DNA of 26,616 nt from JAIOTH01 sp964639335 (GTDB lineage Bacteria; Patescibacteriota; Patescibacteriia; UBA1558; S5-K13): NCBI GenBank assembly GCA_964639335.1, contig CAZXCJ010000015.1, positions 1-26,616 on the forward strand, in the 5' to 3' direction. Shown here in pieces: positions 1 to 6,996 of the stretch. The translations under genes and the position numbers were made by a program. The stretch's first letter is position 1. The number at the start of each line of letters is the position of its first letter. The notes beneath the pieces are model-generated. The model did no database searches and was not told the origin of the DNA. It saw only the letters and a program-made list of their open reading frames with translations.

Positions 1-630
<630 letters not shown>

Positions 631-695
631 ATTAAGTATTGCTTTCCCACCTACGCCATTAGGCTTCGGTGGATAAGTGAGTCACTAGATAAAAA

Positions 696-727
696 CCGTG
701 AACTACTCATTTCATTCGAGTTCACGG
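696..727 (+). other. 23S-5S spacer hairpin (probable rRNA processing stem)
   Basis: CCGTGAACT at 696-704 is the exact reverse complement of AGTTCACGG at 719-727, giving a 9-bp stem with a 14-nt loop just before 5S. Such stems in rRNA spacers are commonly processing signals; that role is inferred. The spacer carries no tRNA. Confidence 0.55.
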
Positions 728-734
728 CGAAGAT

Positions 735-846
735 TTGGTGATTCTAGCGATGGGGTAACACCTAGTTCCATACCGAACCTAGCAGTTAAGACCATCAGCG
801 CCGATGATATTGCACTATTAAGTGTGAGAAAGTAGGTCATTGCCAA
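735..846 (+). rRNA. rrf: 5S ribosomal RNA
   Basis: About 112 nt beginning TTGGTGATTCTAGCGATGGGG and ending GTAGGTCATTGCCAA. It contains the conserved helix II/loop B core CCATACCGAACCTAGCAGTTAAG. The two ends pair (TTGG...CCAA), forming helix I. It is co-transcribed with 23S and followed at once by an intrinsic terminator. Confidence 0.93.
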
Positions 847-853
847 TTATAAC

Positions 854-882
854 AAAAAACTCCGATCTAATCGGAGTTTTTT
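854..882. terminator. Bidirectional intrinsic terminator after 5S
   Basis: A 13-bp stem, AAAAAACTCCGAT / ATCGGAGTTTTTT, with a CTA loop. It has a T-run on both strands, so it can end the rRNA operon on the plus strand and the convergent gene that stops at 901 on the minus strand. Confidence 0.9.
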
Positions 883-900
883 GATTATTTAAATTTATAT

Positions 901-1317
901 TTATTCTTCTTCTATTTCTGTTAAACCTTCCCAATAACCTTCTCTTACTTTTAATTCTTTATTATTTTTCTCTGCTATTTCTTGAGTAGCTTTTATAAAT
1001 AATTCCATGTCTGGATGTCCTTTCATAGAATCTCTTTCTAGAATTTTCAACATAGCTTCCCATGTATTTATTCCAGGACTTTCACCATCAATTAATTTTT
1101 TAGCTATTCTAACAAAGCCATCAGTTGATGTTTCTATATCTATCTTTCCTTCATGAGCGTTTTTATCAAATTCTTCATCATTAAGATTTAATTCCATATT
1201 TTTAATTTCTTGCAAGGCTGGAGATAATTCTTCTTTTTTTTCTTCTTCGTTCAGTTTATCTTTAACATCCTCGGTTTTAGTTTTTTTTTCGTTTGGAGAC
1301 AGTTGGTCAAAATTCAT
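901..1317 (-). CDS. Hypothetical acidic protein, 138 aa
   Basis: I do not recognise this protein. It is strongly charged. The first 45 residues are rich in Lys and Glu and probably disordered (NEEEKKEELSPALQE). The remainder could form a small helical domain (residues 60-110) and ends in a run of Glu. There is no signal peptide, membrane segment or Cys/His cluster. It starts with ATG in an A-rich context without a Shine-Dalgarno and has a plausible promoter about 80-110 bp upstream. It converges on the rRNA terminator. It lies just outside the last attC-like site of the accessory block, so it may be a cassette gene or the old flank. Confidence 0.6.
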   Translation of the reverse strand: MNFDQLSPNEKKTKTEDVKDKLNEEEKKEELSPALQEIKNMELNLNDEEFDKNAHEGKIDIETSTDGFVRIAKKLIDGESPGINTWEAMLKILERDSMKGHPDMELFIKATQEIAEKNNKELKVREGYWEGLTEIEEE

Positions 1318-1396
1318 AGTTTTTTTATTAATAATTAAGTTTATAAATATTTAAAAATAAATTACCAAAATTGTAATCCACCCTATCTTATTATTT

Positions 1397-1425
1397 AGAT
1401 TATCAATGTTATATAGAAAAGTAAA
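1397..1425 (-). promoter_or_regulatory. Possible sigma70-type promoter for the 138-aa gene
   Basis: On the minus strand, TTTACT (1425-1420) and TAATCT (1402-1397) are separated by 17 bp, about 80 bp before the ATG at 1317. Both boxes are imperfect and the surroundings are AT-rich. Confidence 0.35.
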
Positions 1426-1437
1426 GACCTTTATTAT

Positions 1438-1593
1438 GGCGTATAATGTATCCGAATAAACGAAGTTTCGGATTTTTTTTGATAAAATTGACTGAAAGTT
1501 TATCAAGGAAAAAAATACGAAATTTGGGTGAAGCCTGAGCGAACGGACGAAAGGAGAGAGTCGAAGGGTGAACCTCATATTCGGTGTTATGTG
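1438..1593 (-). repeat. attC-like recombination site downstream of the Nudix gene
   Basis: Read on the minus strand, the stretch opens with CACATAACACCGAATATGAG (R''/L''-like, 1593-1574). It closes with TATTCGGATACATTATACGC (L'/R'-like, near 1458-1439). The ends are inversely related, like the two arms of an integron attC. The interior holds an 8-bp hairpin (TTGATAAA/TTTATCAA, 1480-1507) and an ATCCGAA/TTCGGAT stem followed by T8 on the plus strand. The 15-mer CGAAATTTGGGTGAA (1518-1532) recurs at 4867-4881. No integrase is in the window, so the integron assignment is inference. Confidence 0.45.
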
Positions 1594-2057
1594 AAGTTTT
1601 GAAATTTATATCGAACAAAAAGGATTAAAATTATGTTTTAGCAGTTGATTCATGGGCTCAGCAAGTGGTGTTGGTAAATTATCCCACTTAAACCAGTCCC
1701 ACTTTTCAAATCGATCAGGTTCCTTTAATTGGAGTTCTCCTGTAAATTCATCTGTAACAAAAATAATCGTTACAAAATGTTGGTTTGTTATTTTAAACAT
1801 ATCATCTGTATATGTAGCCAAGCATAAATTACTAACGATCAACCCAGTTTCTTCATATGATTCTCTTTTGACTGCTTCTAATACTGGTTCAAAAAAATCA
1901 ACATGACCCCCAGGAAAACACCATGCGTTTTTTGCGGCCTTGTGAATTCTTTTGCCTAGAAGTACCTTATTGTCTTTTTTTATTAAAACTCCAACACCAA
2001 CTTTTGCGTGAGACATAATTTTGATTCTTTTAAATAAATTTTAAAATTTCGTATAAC
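1586..2057. repeat. Inverted repeats bracketing the Nudix cassette
   Basis: The left arm 1586-1609 begins GTTATGTGAAGTTTTGAAAT. The right arm 2034-2057, read on the minus strand, begins GTTATACGAAATTTTAAAAT. They match at 20 of 24 positions in inverted orientation. The GTTATGTGA core is shared with the repeats around the APH-like gene at 4940-5974. Confidence 0.65.
1606..2016 (-). CDS. Nudix hydrolase (NUDT15/MutT-like)
   Basis: A 136-aa single-domain Nudix pyrophosphohydrolase that would cleave nucleoside diphosphates linked to another group. The Nudix box G-x5-E-x7-R-E-x2-E-E-x-G is present around residues 36-59 (GGHVDFFEPVLEAVKRESYE followed by ETGL). The usual hydrophobic residue after RE is Ser. 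The preceding WCFPGGH and the later F/W-rich segment (EKWDWFKWDNLP) resemble the NUDT15-type oxidised-nucleotide or NTP pyrophosphatase group. Substrate cannot be told from sequence. The start is ATG with no Shine-Dalgarno. The gene sits between 24-bp inverted repeats (1586-1609 and 2034-2057); the left one overlaps its stop codon. That arrangement suggests a mobile gene cassette; Nudix genes are common integron cargo. Confidence 0.88.
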   Translation of the reverse strand: MSHAKVGVGVLIKKDNKVLLGKRIHKAAKNAWCFPGGHVDFFEPVLEAVKRESYEETGLIVSNLCLATYTDDMFKITNQHFVTIIFVTDEFTGELQLKEPDRFEKWDWFKWDNLPTPLAEPMNQLLKHNFNPFCSI

Positions 2058-2222
2058 TTCTTATATGCGAACTAGTTGACTTTTGGGCTTAGATAAAAGG
2101 TTTAATTGTGTAAAATTGTAAATTATAACAAGTTATGATTATATTACAATTTTACTCTTTTTTGGTCTATTTTTACAATTTTATTTCTCCCTGTTAAATT
2201 ATATATATGCCGTGTTAAGTGA
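2054..2222 (-). repeat. Composite attC-like site with hairpin and DUF167 3' end
   Basis: On the minus strand the order is: TCACTTAACACGGCATAT (2222-2205), like the CACATAACACCGAATAT arm after the Nudix gene; then a short DUF167 3' end; then a long hairpin, GTAAAATTGTAA (2110-2121) / TTACAATTTTAC (2144-2155), with inner ATAAC/GTTAT; then a spacer; then GTTCGCATATAAGAAGTTAT (2073-2054). The 42 bases 2125-2166 are identical to 6042-6083. It lies directly upstream of the Nudix gene. Confidence 0.5.
2152..2200 (-). pseudogene. DUF167 (YggU-like) 3'-end fragment, about 16 codons
   Basis: Read on the minus strand it encodes TGRNKIVKID, matching the C-terminus of the intact DUF167 protein at 6069-6296 (TGKNKIVAIT), with a 1-nt length difference near the stop. 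The match continues beyond the stop into the hairpin shared with 6027-6072. It looks like a boundary remnant, not a gene. Confidence 0.5.
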
Positions 2223-2224
2223 TA

Positions 2225-2728
2225 TTAAGTTTTAGATATTTCTAAAATTATTTTGGATATTTTATTAACAGTATTTTTTTCAATATCAATTTCAGTTTCA
2301 AGCTTGTGTCTCGCATTAACACTTTTATTATAAATTTTTGTAGCTATTTTTTTGTTTATTACTATTTTACGATTTTTGTTGCGTTGGTAAGAAGTGTTGA
2401 AAGATGTGGATAGATAAAAAAGTTTAATTTTTATATTATATATTTTTTTAAAATTTAGATATTGGTTAATTCTGAGTTTGCCGTTTTTATGTTTGCTTGA
2501 TAAAATTCCTTCGAGAATTACGTTGTAACCATTTTTCAAATATAGATCAATGAGCCTGTGTAGGGCCTCATAGATTATATCTGGATTTTCATCGTTTCCA
2601 CAAACATCCCAATAAAAATAATCTGGGCAAAAAATAGCGGTTTTACCTTTGAGTTGTTTTTGTAAAAGCCGAGCAACACTTGATTTTCCACTGCCCGCAG
2701 AGCCTCGAATAATGATAAAATATTTCAT
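2225..2728 (-). CDS. P-loop kinase-like NTPase (zeta-toxin/AAA_33 type), 167 aa
   Basis: A small P-loop protein with Walker A GSAGSGKSS at residues 9-17 directly after an initial beta strand (KYFIIIRG). It has an Asp-Tyr-Phe segment where AAA_33/zeta-type kinases place catalytic residues (CPDYFYWDV). NVILEG at about residue 90 resembles the second strand of such kinases. The C-terminal half is very rich in Lys, Asn and Ile. Substrate is unknown; relatives phosphorylate nucleosides, sugars or antibiotics, or act as toxins. I start it at ATG 2728. A TTG at 2743 that overlaps the stop of the upstream HNH gene is the alternative and would add five residues. Neither has a clear Shine-Dalgarno. It probably forms a two-gene operon with the HNH gene, and an attC-like arm follows its stop. 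Confidence 0.72.
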   Translation of the reverse strand: MKYFIIIRGSAGSGKSSVARLLQKQLKGKTAIFCPDYFYWDVCGNDENPDIIYEALHRLIDLYLKNGYNVILEGILSSKHKNGKLRINQYLNFKKIYNIKIKLFYLSTSFNTSYQRNKNRKIVINKKIATKIYNKSVNARHKLETEIDIEKNTVNKISKIILEISKT

Positions 2729-2739
2729 AAAATAATTAT

Positions 2740-3732
2740 TCAATGATTTAATTTTGAATTACCTGTTTTTTTGTTAATGTCTAAAAAGATAGGTTTTCTG
2801 TTTTTATCTACCATATATGTCCATGTTTTTTTTGGGTTTGAATTCGTAATTTTAATGGGAGTATTTGTTAGTTGTGAAAGGATTTTTGCATAAACATTAT
2901 TATCCCAATTATCAAAAATTGGTTTATTGCTTAAGCCCATTATAGGTAATTGTATTGTCTCAATATATTTATCTTTTTCACAACTTATGTATTTAGGTGT
3001 TCTATTAATTAAGATAGTTTTATATAAAATTTTTGCTATTAATTCTCTAAATTGTATTGGATGTAGAGGTATAGAGAAATATTCACTTAAATTTTTTTCT
3101 AATTTTTGTGTTATGCCACCATCTTGTAAAACAGAAATAATACCAATTTTACCTAATCTGCATGCAATAAGCATTGCTTGACTATCAAAAAAATCCCATT
3201 GTTCTTCTTTTTCTTTTGGACTTTGAGTATTTACGATATAGATTGATGCAGGAAAAAAATCTCTAAACTTATGAAGTCCCCTAACCCCTTGTAAAAACAT
3301 ATAATGCGAATAGAAAGATTTAATGTACTCTGGGGTAGTAATTGTCCCTTTATTAGAATCTTTTTGATCATAATAAAGAAATAGTTCTTTATACATTAAT
3401 CCAAAATATATTTTTCCAAGCCATAAAAAGAGAATTTCTTTATCAATTTTTTTAAGAAAATTGTATCCTTCATCTACTGCTTTTTTGATTTTATCTTCAA
3501 GTGGTTTTAGATATTTTCTATTACATGTTAAACAGCATGGAATTGTTAAATAGCGATAAGGAATTTCTGTACCATTGAGGAGAGTTAATTTTTGATCCCA
3601 TAAATTATAACGTTTTTGTAACCAAGTTGGGATAACATGTTCTTTTGTTCTATTTTTTTTGTTTAAATTAATACCACAAAGAAAACAGGACTTATCATTA
3701 AATTTGTTTTTTTCAATCTTATTTTTTTTCAT
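2740..3732 (-). CDS. HNH endonuclease-like protein, 330 aa
   Basis: The N-terminus has an HNH-type zinc-binding fold: CFLCG (C16, C19), then EHVIPTWLQKRY (the EHVIP motif of the HNH_5-like group), then CCLTCNRKYLKPLE supplying the second Cys pair and the Asn. The remaining 260 residues are not recognised. They are rich in aromatic and Lys residues, with no membrane segment, and may be a specificity or partner-binding region. ATG start with a purine-rich AAAGGG about 6-11 nt upstream. It is followed with almost no gap by a P-loop kinase-like gene. An HNH protein paired with a kinase in an accessory block suggests a defence or toxin-type module; that is inference. Confidence 0.72.
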   Translation of the reverse strand: MKKNKIEKNKFNDKSCFLCGINLNKKNRTKEHVIPTWLQKRYNLWDQKLTLLNGTEIPYRYLTIPCCLTCNRKYLKPLEDKIKKAVDEGYNFLKKIDKEILFLWLGKIYFGLMYKELFLYYDQKDSNKGTITTPEYIKSFYSHYMFLQGVRGLHKFRDFFPASIYIVNTQSPKEKEEQWDFFDSQAMLIACRLGKIGIISVLQDGGITQKLEKNLSEYFSIPLHPIQFRELIAKILYKTILINRTPKYISCEKDKYIETIQLPIMGLSNKPIFDNWDNNVYAKILSQLTNTPIKITNSNPKKTWTYMVDKNRKPIFLDINKKTGNSKLNH

Positions 3733-3815
3733 TTTGCCCTTTATTAATATAGAGGGTTCATAAATTTTTTTAATTTATTTTTATAATTTTATTTTTCATA
3801 GTCATTTTTTAATAT

Positions 3816-4700
3816 TTATTCAATATTAGAAAAACAATATTGCGGAATAGTTTTTTCGGCGTGCCATCTTTCTTTCCAACCGCAATCGTCTGACCCTAAA
3901 TCAAAAGTGTCACCTTTTAAAGAGATGGCCTTTTCCATATTTTTCATAATGACATAGTTGCCTAAGTTGGAAATTTTTGGATTAACTCCACTGGCCAGAT
4001 GATAATAAATTTTTTTATATAAAAGAGCTAAGCTAACTGCTTCTTTTTGCTTGTTAATTTCAAAGCTAAGCATTATCCATTTCCAGGGGAGCCGTAAGAG
4101 ATCGTGAAATATTTGGGGGTGGTCAGTGCCGGAAAAAGATGATTCCTCGCCGAATTTTTTGATATTTAATTTAATTAACAAATCTAAATCTTGATATTGA
4201 TCGGGAATAATGTTGACTTTATCTTGTTCGATAATTTTGTTTTCCCGCTGGAAGTTTTTTTGTCTTTTTTTAGAAAATAATTTCTTAAATAATTCTTCTC
4301 GGGAATGGTAGCCACTTAAATCAAAAAAGTAATTGAAATTATCCTGAGGCAGGCTTTGGGTAAATGAATCGTTTTGAGTTAGAACTAATTTGGCGGGCTG
4401 GTCTAATGATTGGTAAAATTGCGGGATATATTGGTAATTTTCGGGAGTAATAAAGATTTGATTAATGTTCATATAGGGTCCGCCAAAAAATTCCAGATAT
4501 TTTTTTTCGGTATTGTATTGCAAAGGAAGTAGGCTGATAATTTTATCATCAATCAAGCCAATATAAAAGTAGAGCTGGTAATTGGTATACTTGTTAAATG
4601 CTGTTCGGAATTCCCATTCATCATAAACTGTTTTTCGCGGAGAGAATTCTTTCCATAATTTTTGGCATTTCGACAGATCGCGGACACATTCAATTTTCAT
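3816..4700 (-). CDS. GNAT_6/FemAB-like acyltransferase (BioF2/CelD-like), 294 aa
   Basis: Resembles the GNAT-fold Acetyltransf_6 proteins found in polysaccharide and cell-envelope clusters. Supporting segments are SREELFKKLFSKKRQKNFQRE (the basic region before the second GNAT lobe), AVSLALLYKKIYYHLASGVNP, and the family-typical ending FDLGSDDCGWKERWHAEKT near residues 266-284. It has no signal peptide or membrane helix, so it is probably cytosolic and uses an acyl-CoA or aminoacyl donor; the acceptor is unknown. ATG start, no Shine-Dalgarno. Upstream lies a DUF167 3'-end fragment and a broken attC-like arm. Its place inside the accessory block suggests it was acquired. Confidence 0.72.
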   Translation of the reverse strand: MKIECVRDLSKCQKLWKEFSPRKTVYDEWEFRTAFNKYTNYQLYFYIGLIDDKIISLLPLQYNTEKKYLEFFGGPYMNINQIFITPENYQYIPQFYQSLDQPAKLVLTQNDSFTQSLPQDNFNYFFDLSGYHSREELFKKLFSKKRQKNFQRENKIIEQDKVNIIPDQYQDLDLLIKLNIKKFGEESSFSGTDHPQIFHDLLRLPWKWIMLSFEINKQKEAVSLALLYKKIYYHLASGVNPKISNLGNYVIMKNMEKAISLKGDTFDLGSDDCGWKERWHAEKTIPQYCFSNIE

Positions 4701-4727
4701 ATTTTTAATAATAGAGTTGCTGGAAGC

Positions 4728-4852
4728 TTAGTTTATTTCCACAACTTTGTTTCTTCCTTTTTCCCCTTGGATAATTTTAATATTTGATTTAGCTGTTTTA
4801 AAGTATTTAGCTAAAAATTTAATTAATTCTGCATTAGCTTCCCCCTTTTTTA
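4728..4852 (-). pseudogene. DUF167 (YggU-like) C-terminal fragment
   Basis: Read on the minus strand this encodes ANAELIKFLAKYFKTAKSN and then IKIIQGEKGRNKVVEIN before a TAA at 4730-4728. It matches the last 38 or so residues of the intact DUF167 protein at 6069-6296 with several substitutions, so it is a diverged homologue's end and not a fresh copy. The N-terminal half is missing and the sequence joins the broken attC-like arm at about 4852-4881. Confidence 0.8.
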
Positions 4853-4866
4853 ATTATAAAAGGAGG

Positions 4867-4947
4867 CGAAATTTGGGTGAAAGAAAAAGTGCAACCTTTG
4901 AAAATTATTAACGCACTTTTTTTGAACCTCATATACTTTGTTATGTG
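4867..4947 (-). repeat. attC-like arm downstream of the APH-like gene, incomplete
   Basis: On the minus strand it starts CACATAACAAAGTATATGAG (4947-4928), the same R''/L''-like arm as after the Nudix gene. Next come a hairpin (AAAAAGTGC/GCACTTTTT, plus-strand 4885-4921) and the shared 15-mer at 4867-4881. The expected second arm (TTCGGATATAAGG-GTTATG) is absent; DUF167 fragment sequence begins instead. The hairpin could also terminate the APH-like transcript. Confidence 0.5.
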
Positions 4948-5974
4948 ATGTTTCAAATCCCACATTCCTTATTAAAATAAATTATTTTTCAAAAAATCAT
5001 TTCTTAAACCGTTATGGTAACTAACATCATCTTGTTTATCAGTCTTTGCATCCCAAAATCCACCAATAATTCTTGTCGCCAAAATTGGTTTTATCGATAA
5101 ATCAAATTTATTTTTTTCTTCTTCAGATAATTGATTGCGTAATTTATTCAGATAATTTTTCGCCAATCCAGGATTTTGTGCACTTGTGTATAGCCTATGA
5201 TAGAAATAACAAACATCATAATATCTCGGTGATTGAGAGCTTGCGTGTTCGCCATCGATGAGGATGAATTTTCCACCATCTTGTATCATATGCCATGGAA
5301 CAAAGTCACCATGATTGACACCTAGCTCATATGTATCTCGAAGTTTTTTTACAGATTCAAGCATTTCTTGTAACTGATGTTCTTTAACCTCTAGATACCA
5401 ACTTTGAACCCTTTGGAAAAATTCATTCCATTTTTTCTGCGAGCTTATGGAATCCTGATCTCGGCGAAGATTCAGATTCTGTTTTTGTAATGAAAGAAAA
5501 AATAAATTTGATTTAACTATTTTGTCTATCCATTGATCTAGGTTTTCCGTATTTGGTGGATTTTTGAACGCAAGCATGGAGCCATCATGATGACTAGAGA
5601 GATAATAAAATTTTTTTTCGTATTCACCTGACTCGTAAATTTTTGGGACATCAAAATAATTAATATCGGCTTTTTCTATTAAGCTACCAATTTGTTGATT
5701 CCAGAGAGTTTCATTCTGCGTTCTCTCTCCTATGTCTGGCGTTGATGCCATTTTTAAGAAAAAAATTTTATTATCTTTCTTCAGTTTTCCGTGAAGATGG
5801 CGCCATAATTGGTGTAATTCCAAAATATCATAACCATTTTTTGAAAAATAATTCTCAATCAAATCTTTGTCTAGTAACCTAGCTTTTCTATAATTTTTAC
5901 CAGCTTTGGTAGTAAACGAATCTATATTTAATTTGTCTTTTTTCATAAGAGTGGGATTTGAAATTTCACATAAC
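4940..5974. repeat. Inverted repeats bracketing the APH-like cassette
   Basis: The left arm 4940-4963 begins GTTATGTGATGTTTCAAATC and ends CCAC. The right arm 5951-5974, read on the minus strand, begins GTTATGTGAAATTTCAAATC and ends CCAC. They match at 22 of 24 positions in inverted orientation. The arms end 8 bp from the gene's stop (left) and 4 bp from its start codon (right). The outer 9 bp match the Nudix cassette repeats. Confidence 0.75.
4972..5946 (-). CDS. Aminoglycoside phosphotransferase-like kinase (APH/choline-kinase fold), 324 aa
   Basis: An APH-family small-molecule kinase. The catalytic loop HGDFVPWHM lies near residue 218 (Brenner-type HGDxxxxH). It is followed by FILIDGEHA, where the metal-binding Asp sits in IDGE in place of the usual IDWE. 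The N-lobe has a Lys-bearing strand, KIFFLKMAS, near residue 65. The substrate could be an aminoglycoside, choline, a thiamine precursor or a sugar. Nothing proves antibiotic resistance. ATG start without a Shine-Dalgarno. It is tightly enclosed by a 24-bp inverted repeat and attC-like arms, which fits a captured gene cassette. Confidence 0.8.
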   Translation of the reverse strand: MKKDKLNIDSFTTKAGKNYRKARLLDKDLIENYFSKNGYDILELHQLWRHLHGKLKKDNKIFFLKMASTPDIGERTQNETLWNQQIGSLIEKADINYFDVPKIYESGEYEKKFYYLSSHHDGSMLAFKNPPNTENLDQWIDKIVKSNLFFLSLQKQNLNLRRDQDSISSQKKWNEFFQRVQSWYLEVKEHQLQEMLESVKKLRDTYELGVNHGDFVPWHMIQDGGKFILIDGEHASSQSPRYYDVCYFYHRLYTSAQNPGLAKNYLNKLRNQLSEEEKNKFDLSIKPILATRIIGGFWDAKTDKQDDVSYHNGLRNDFLKNNLF

Positions 5975-6083
5975 TCCTTATATCCGAACCGGCCAATTAA
6001 GTGGCTTAAATAAGGGGTTTGTTTATATAAAATTGTAAATCATAACAAGTTATGATTATATTACAATTTTACTCTTTTTTGGT
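5967..6083 (-). repeat. Cassette-side arm plus long hairpin next to the intact DUF167 gene
   Basis: Contains GGTTCGGATATAAGGAGTTATGTG-type sequence (5990-5967) and a CCTTAT/ATAAGG-paired spacer. It also has an 11-bp hairpin, TAAAATTGTAA/TTACAATTTTA (6028-6038 and 6061-6071), with inner CATAAC-AA-GTTATG. The hairpin overlaps the DUF167 stop codon. The block is homologous throughout to 2054-2166, with 42 identical bases at 6042-6083. Confidence 0.6.
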
Positions 6084-6296
6084 GATTGCCACAATTTTAT
6101 TTTTCCCAGTTTCGCCTTTAATTATTTTAATATTAGATTTAGCAGTTTTAAAGTGTTTAGCTAAGAATTTAATTAATTCTGCATTAGCTTTTCCTTTTTC
6201 TGGGATAGCTTTTAATTTAATTTTTAAAAAATTATCTTTCTGTTCAATAATTTCAGTTTGGGATGATTTGGGTATTATTTTTATTGTATATTTCAT
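6069..6296 (-). CDS. DUF167 family protein (YggU-like), 75 aa
   Basis: A small soluble protein of the DUF167/UPF0235 family, whose molecular role is not established. It shows the family pattern: an N-terminal strand (YTIKIIPKSSQTEI), then LKIKLKAIPEKGKANAELIK with the GKAN core, then IKIIKGETGKNKIV. At 75 aa it is slightly short for the family. It follows tsaC on the minus strand, separated by a perfect 32-bp palindrome. Its 3' end is the only intact one of three in this window; the other two mark the edges of the accessory block. It may therefore have served as an integration site, although cassette excision and reinsertion errors could give the same picture. Confidence 0.88.
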   Translation of the reverse strand: MKYTIKIIPKSSQTEIIEQKDNFLKIKLKAIPEKGKANAELIKFLAKHFKTAKSNIKIIKGETGKNKIVAITKKE

Positions 6297-6304
6297 ATTT
6301 TATA

Positions 6305-6336
6305 TTGTAGAGACGCAAAATTTTGCGTCTCTACAA
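6305..6336. repeat. Perfect 32-bp palindrome
   Basis: TTGTAGAGACGCAAAA (6305-6320) is followed with no spacer by its exact reverse complement, TTTTGCGTCTCTACAA (6321-6336). It sits between tsaC and DUF167, where it could act as an mRNA hairpin. The no-loop symmetry and GC-rich arms resemble small mobile palindromes. Confidence 0.9.
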
Positions 6337-6353
6337 GGATGATTTTTTAAAAA

Positions 6354-6962
6354 TTAGGCATCAAAGATGCCTTTTCCTTGTCTAATTATTTCTATTTCAT
6401 CATTAATTAAACTGACAACAGTAGAGGGTTTATTATTAATTTGTCCGGCATCTAAAATTAAATCTACTTTTCCAAACCAATCCTTTTTAATTTTATTTGG
6501 GTCAGCATAGTTTTGTTTACCGCTTTTATTGACACTAGTAGTGATAATAGGATGGTCTAATTCTCGAACAATTTGTAGACAAATTTTATTATTAGGTATG
6601 CGAATACCGATAGTTTTTCTTTGTGGGTCTTGGAGGATTTTAGGGGCTTCTTTGCTGGCTTTTAAAATAAAAGTAAATGGTCCGGGCAAGTATTTTTTTA
6701 AAATTTTATATTGAAAATTAGAAACCATGGCCCAACGGCTAATGTCTTTTAAATCCGCACAAATAATACTCAATGGTTTTTGTTTTTTTCTATTTTTTAT
6801 TTTTTGAATAGTTTGGACAGCTTTTTTATTCAAGATATCACAGCCGATTCCATAAATAGTGTCAGTAGGATAGACAATTATTTGGCCGTTTTTGAGCATA
6901 TCAACAGCCCCAGAAATAATTTCTGGGTCGGGATTAGAAAGATTAATTTTTTTGATAACCAT
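6354..6962 (-). CDS. tsaC: L-threonylcarbamoyladenylate synthase (TsaC/Sua5/YrdC family)
   Basis: Makes threonylcarbamoyl-AMP from threonine, bicarbonate and ATP, the first step of t6A37 modification of ANN-decoding tRNAs. At 202 aa it has the YrdC domain without the Sua5 extension. Family signatures in order: YPTDTIYGIGCD (residues about 32-43), KKQKPLSII, PGPFTFILKA, KTIGIRIPN, ITTSVNKSG and STVVSL. ATG start at 6962 with no Shine-Dalgarno. The PBP gene ends 34 bp upstream on the same strand and DUF167 follows, so the three may form one transcript. Confidence 0.94.
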   Translation of the reverse strand: MVIKKINLSNPDPEIISGAVDMLKNGQIIVYPTDTIYGIGCDILNKKAVQTIQKIKNRKKQKPLSIICADLKDISRWAMVSNFQYKILKKYLPGPFTFILKASKEAPKILQDPQRKTIGIRIPNNKICLQIVRELDHPIITTSVNKSGKQNYADPNKIKKDWFGKVDLILDAGQINNKPSTVVSLINDEIEIIRQGKGIFDA

Positions 6963-6996
6963 ACATTTTTTTTGGGAATCTTAATATTGTTTTTAA

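Noticed and set aside
1351..1618. Two minus-strand ORFs of 69 and 75 codons
   Set aside because: They lie across the attC-like hairpins and repeat arms, overlap each other in different frames, and have low-complexity translations. I treat them as chance.
2190..2200. CCCTGTTAAAT resembling a left arm of the two-tier hairpin family
   Set aside because: There is no matching right arm or second stem, and the CCCTGTT part aligns to DUF167 coding sequence, so the similarity is probably chance.
4972..5946. Calling the APH-like kinase an antibiotic-resistance gene
   Set aside because: The fold is clear but the IDGE variant and low similarity to known aminoglycoside kinases leave the substrate open.
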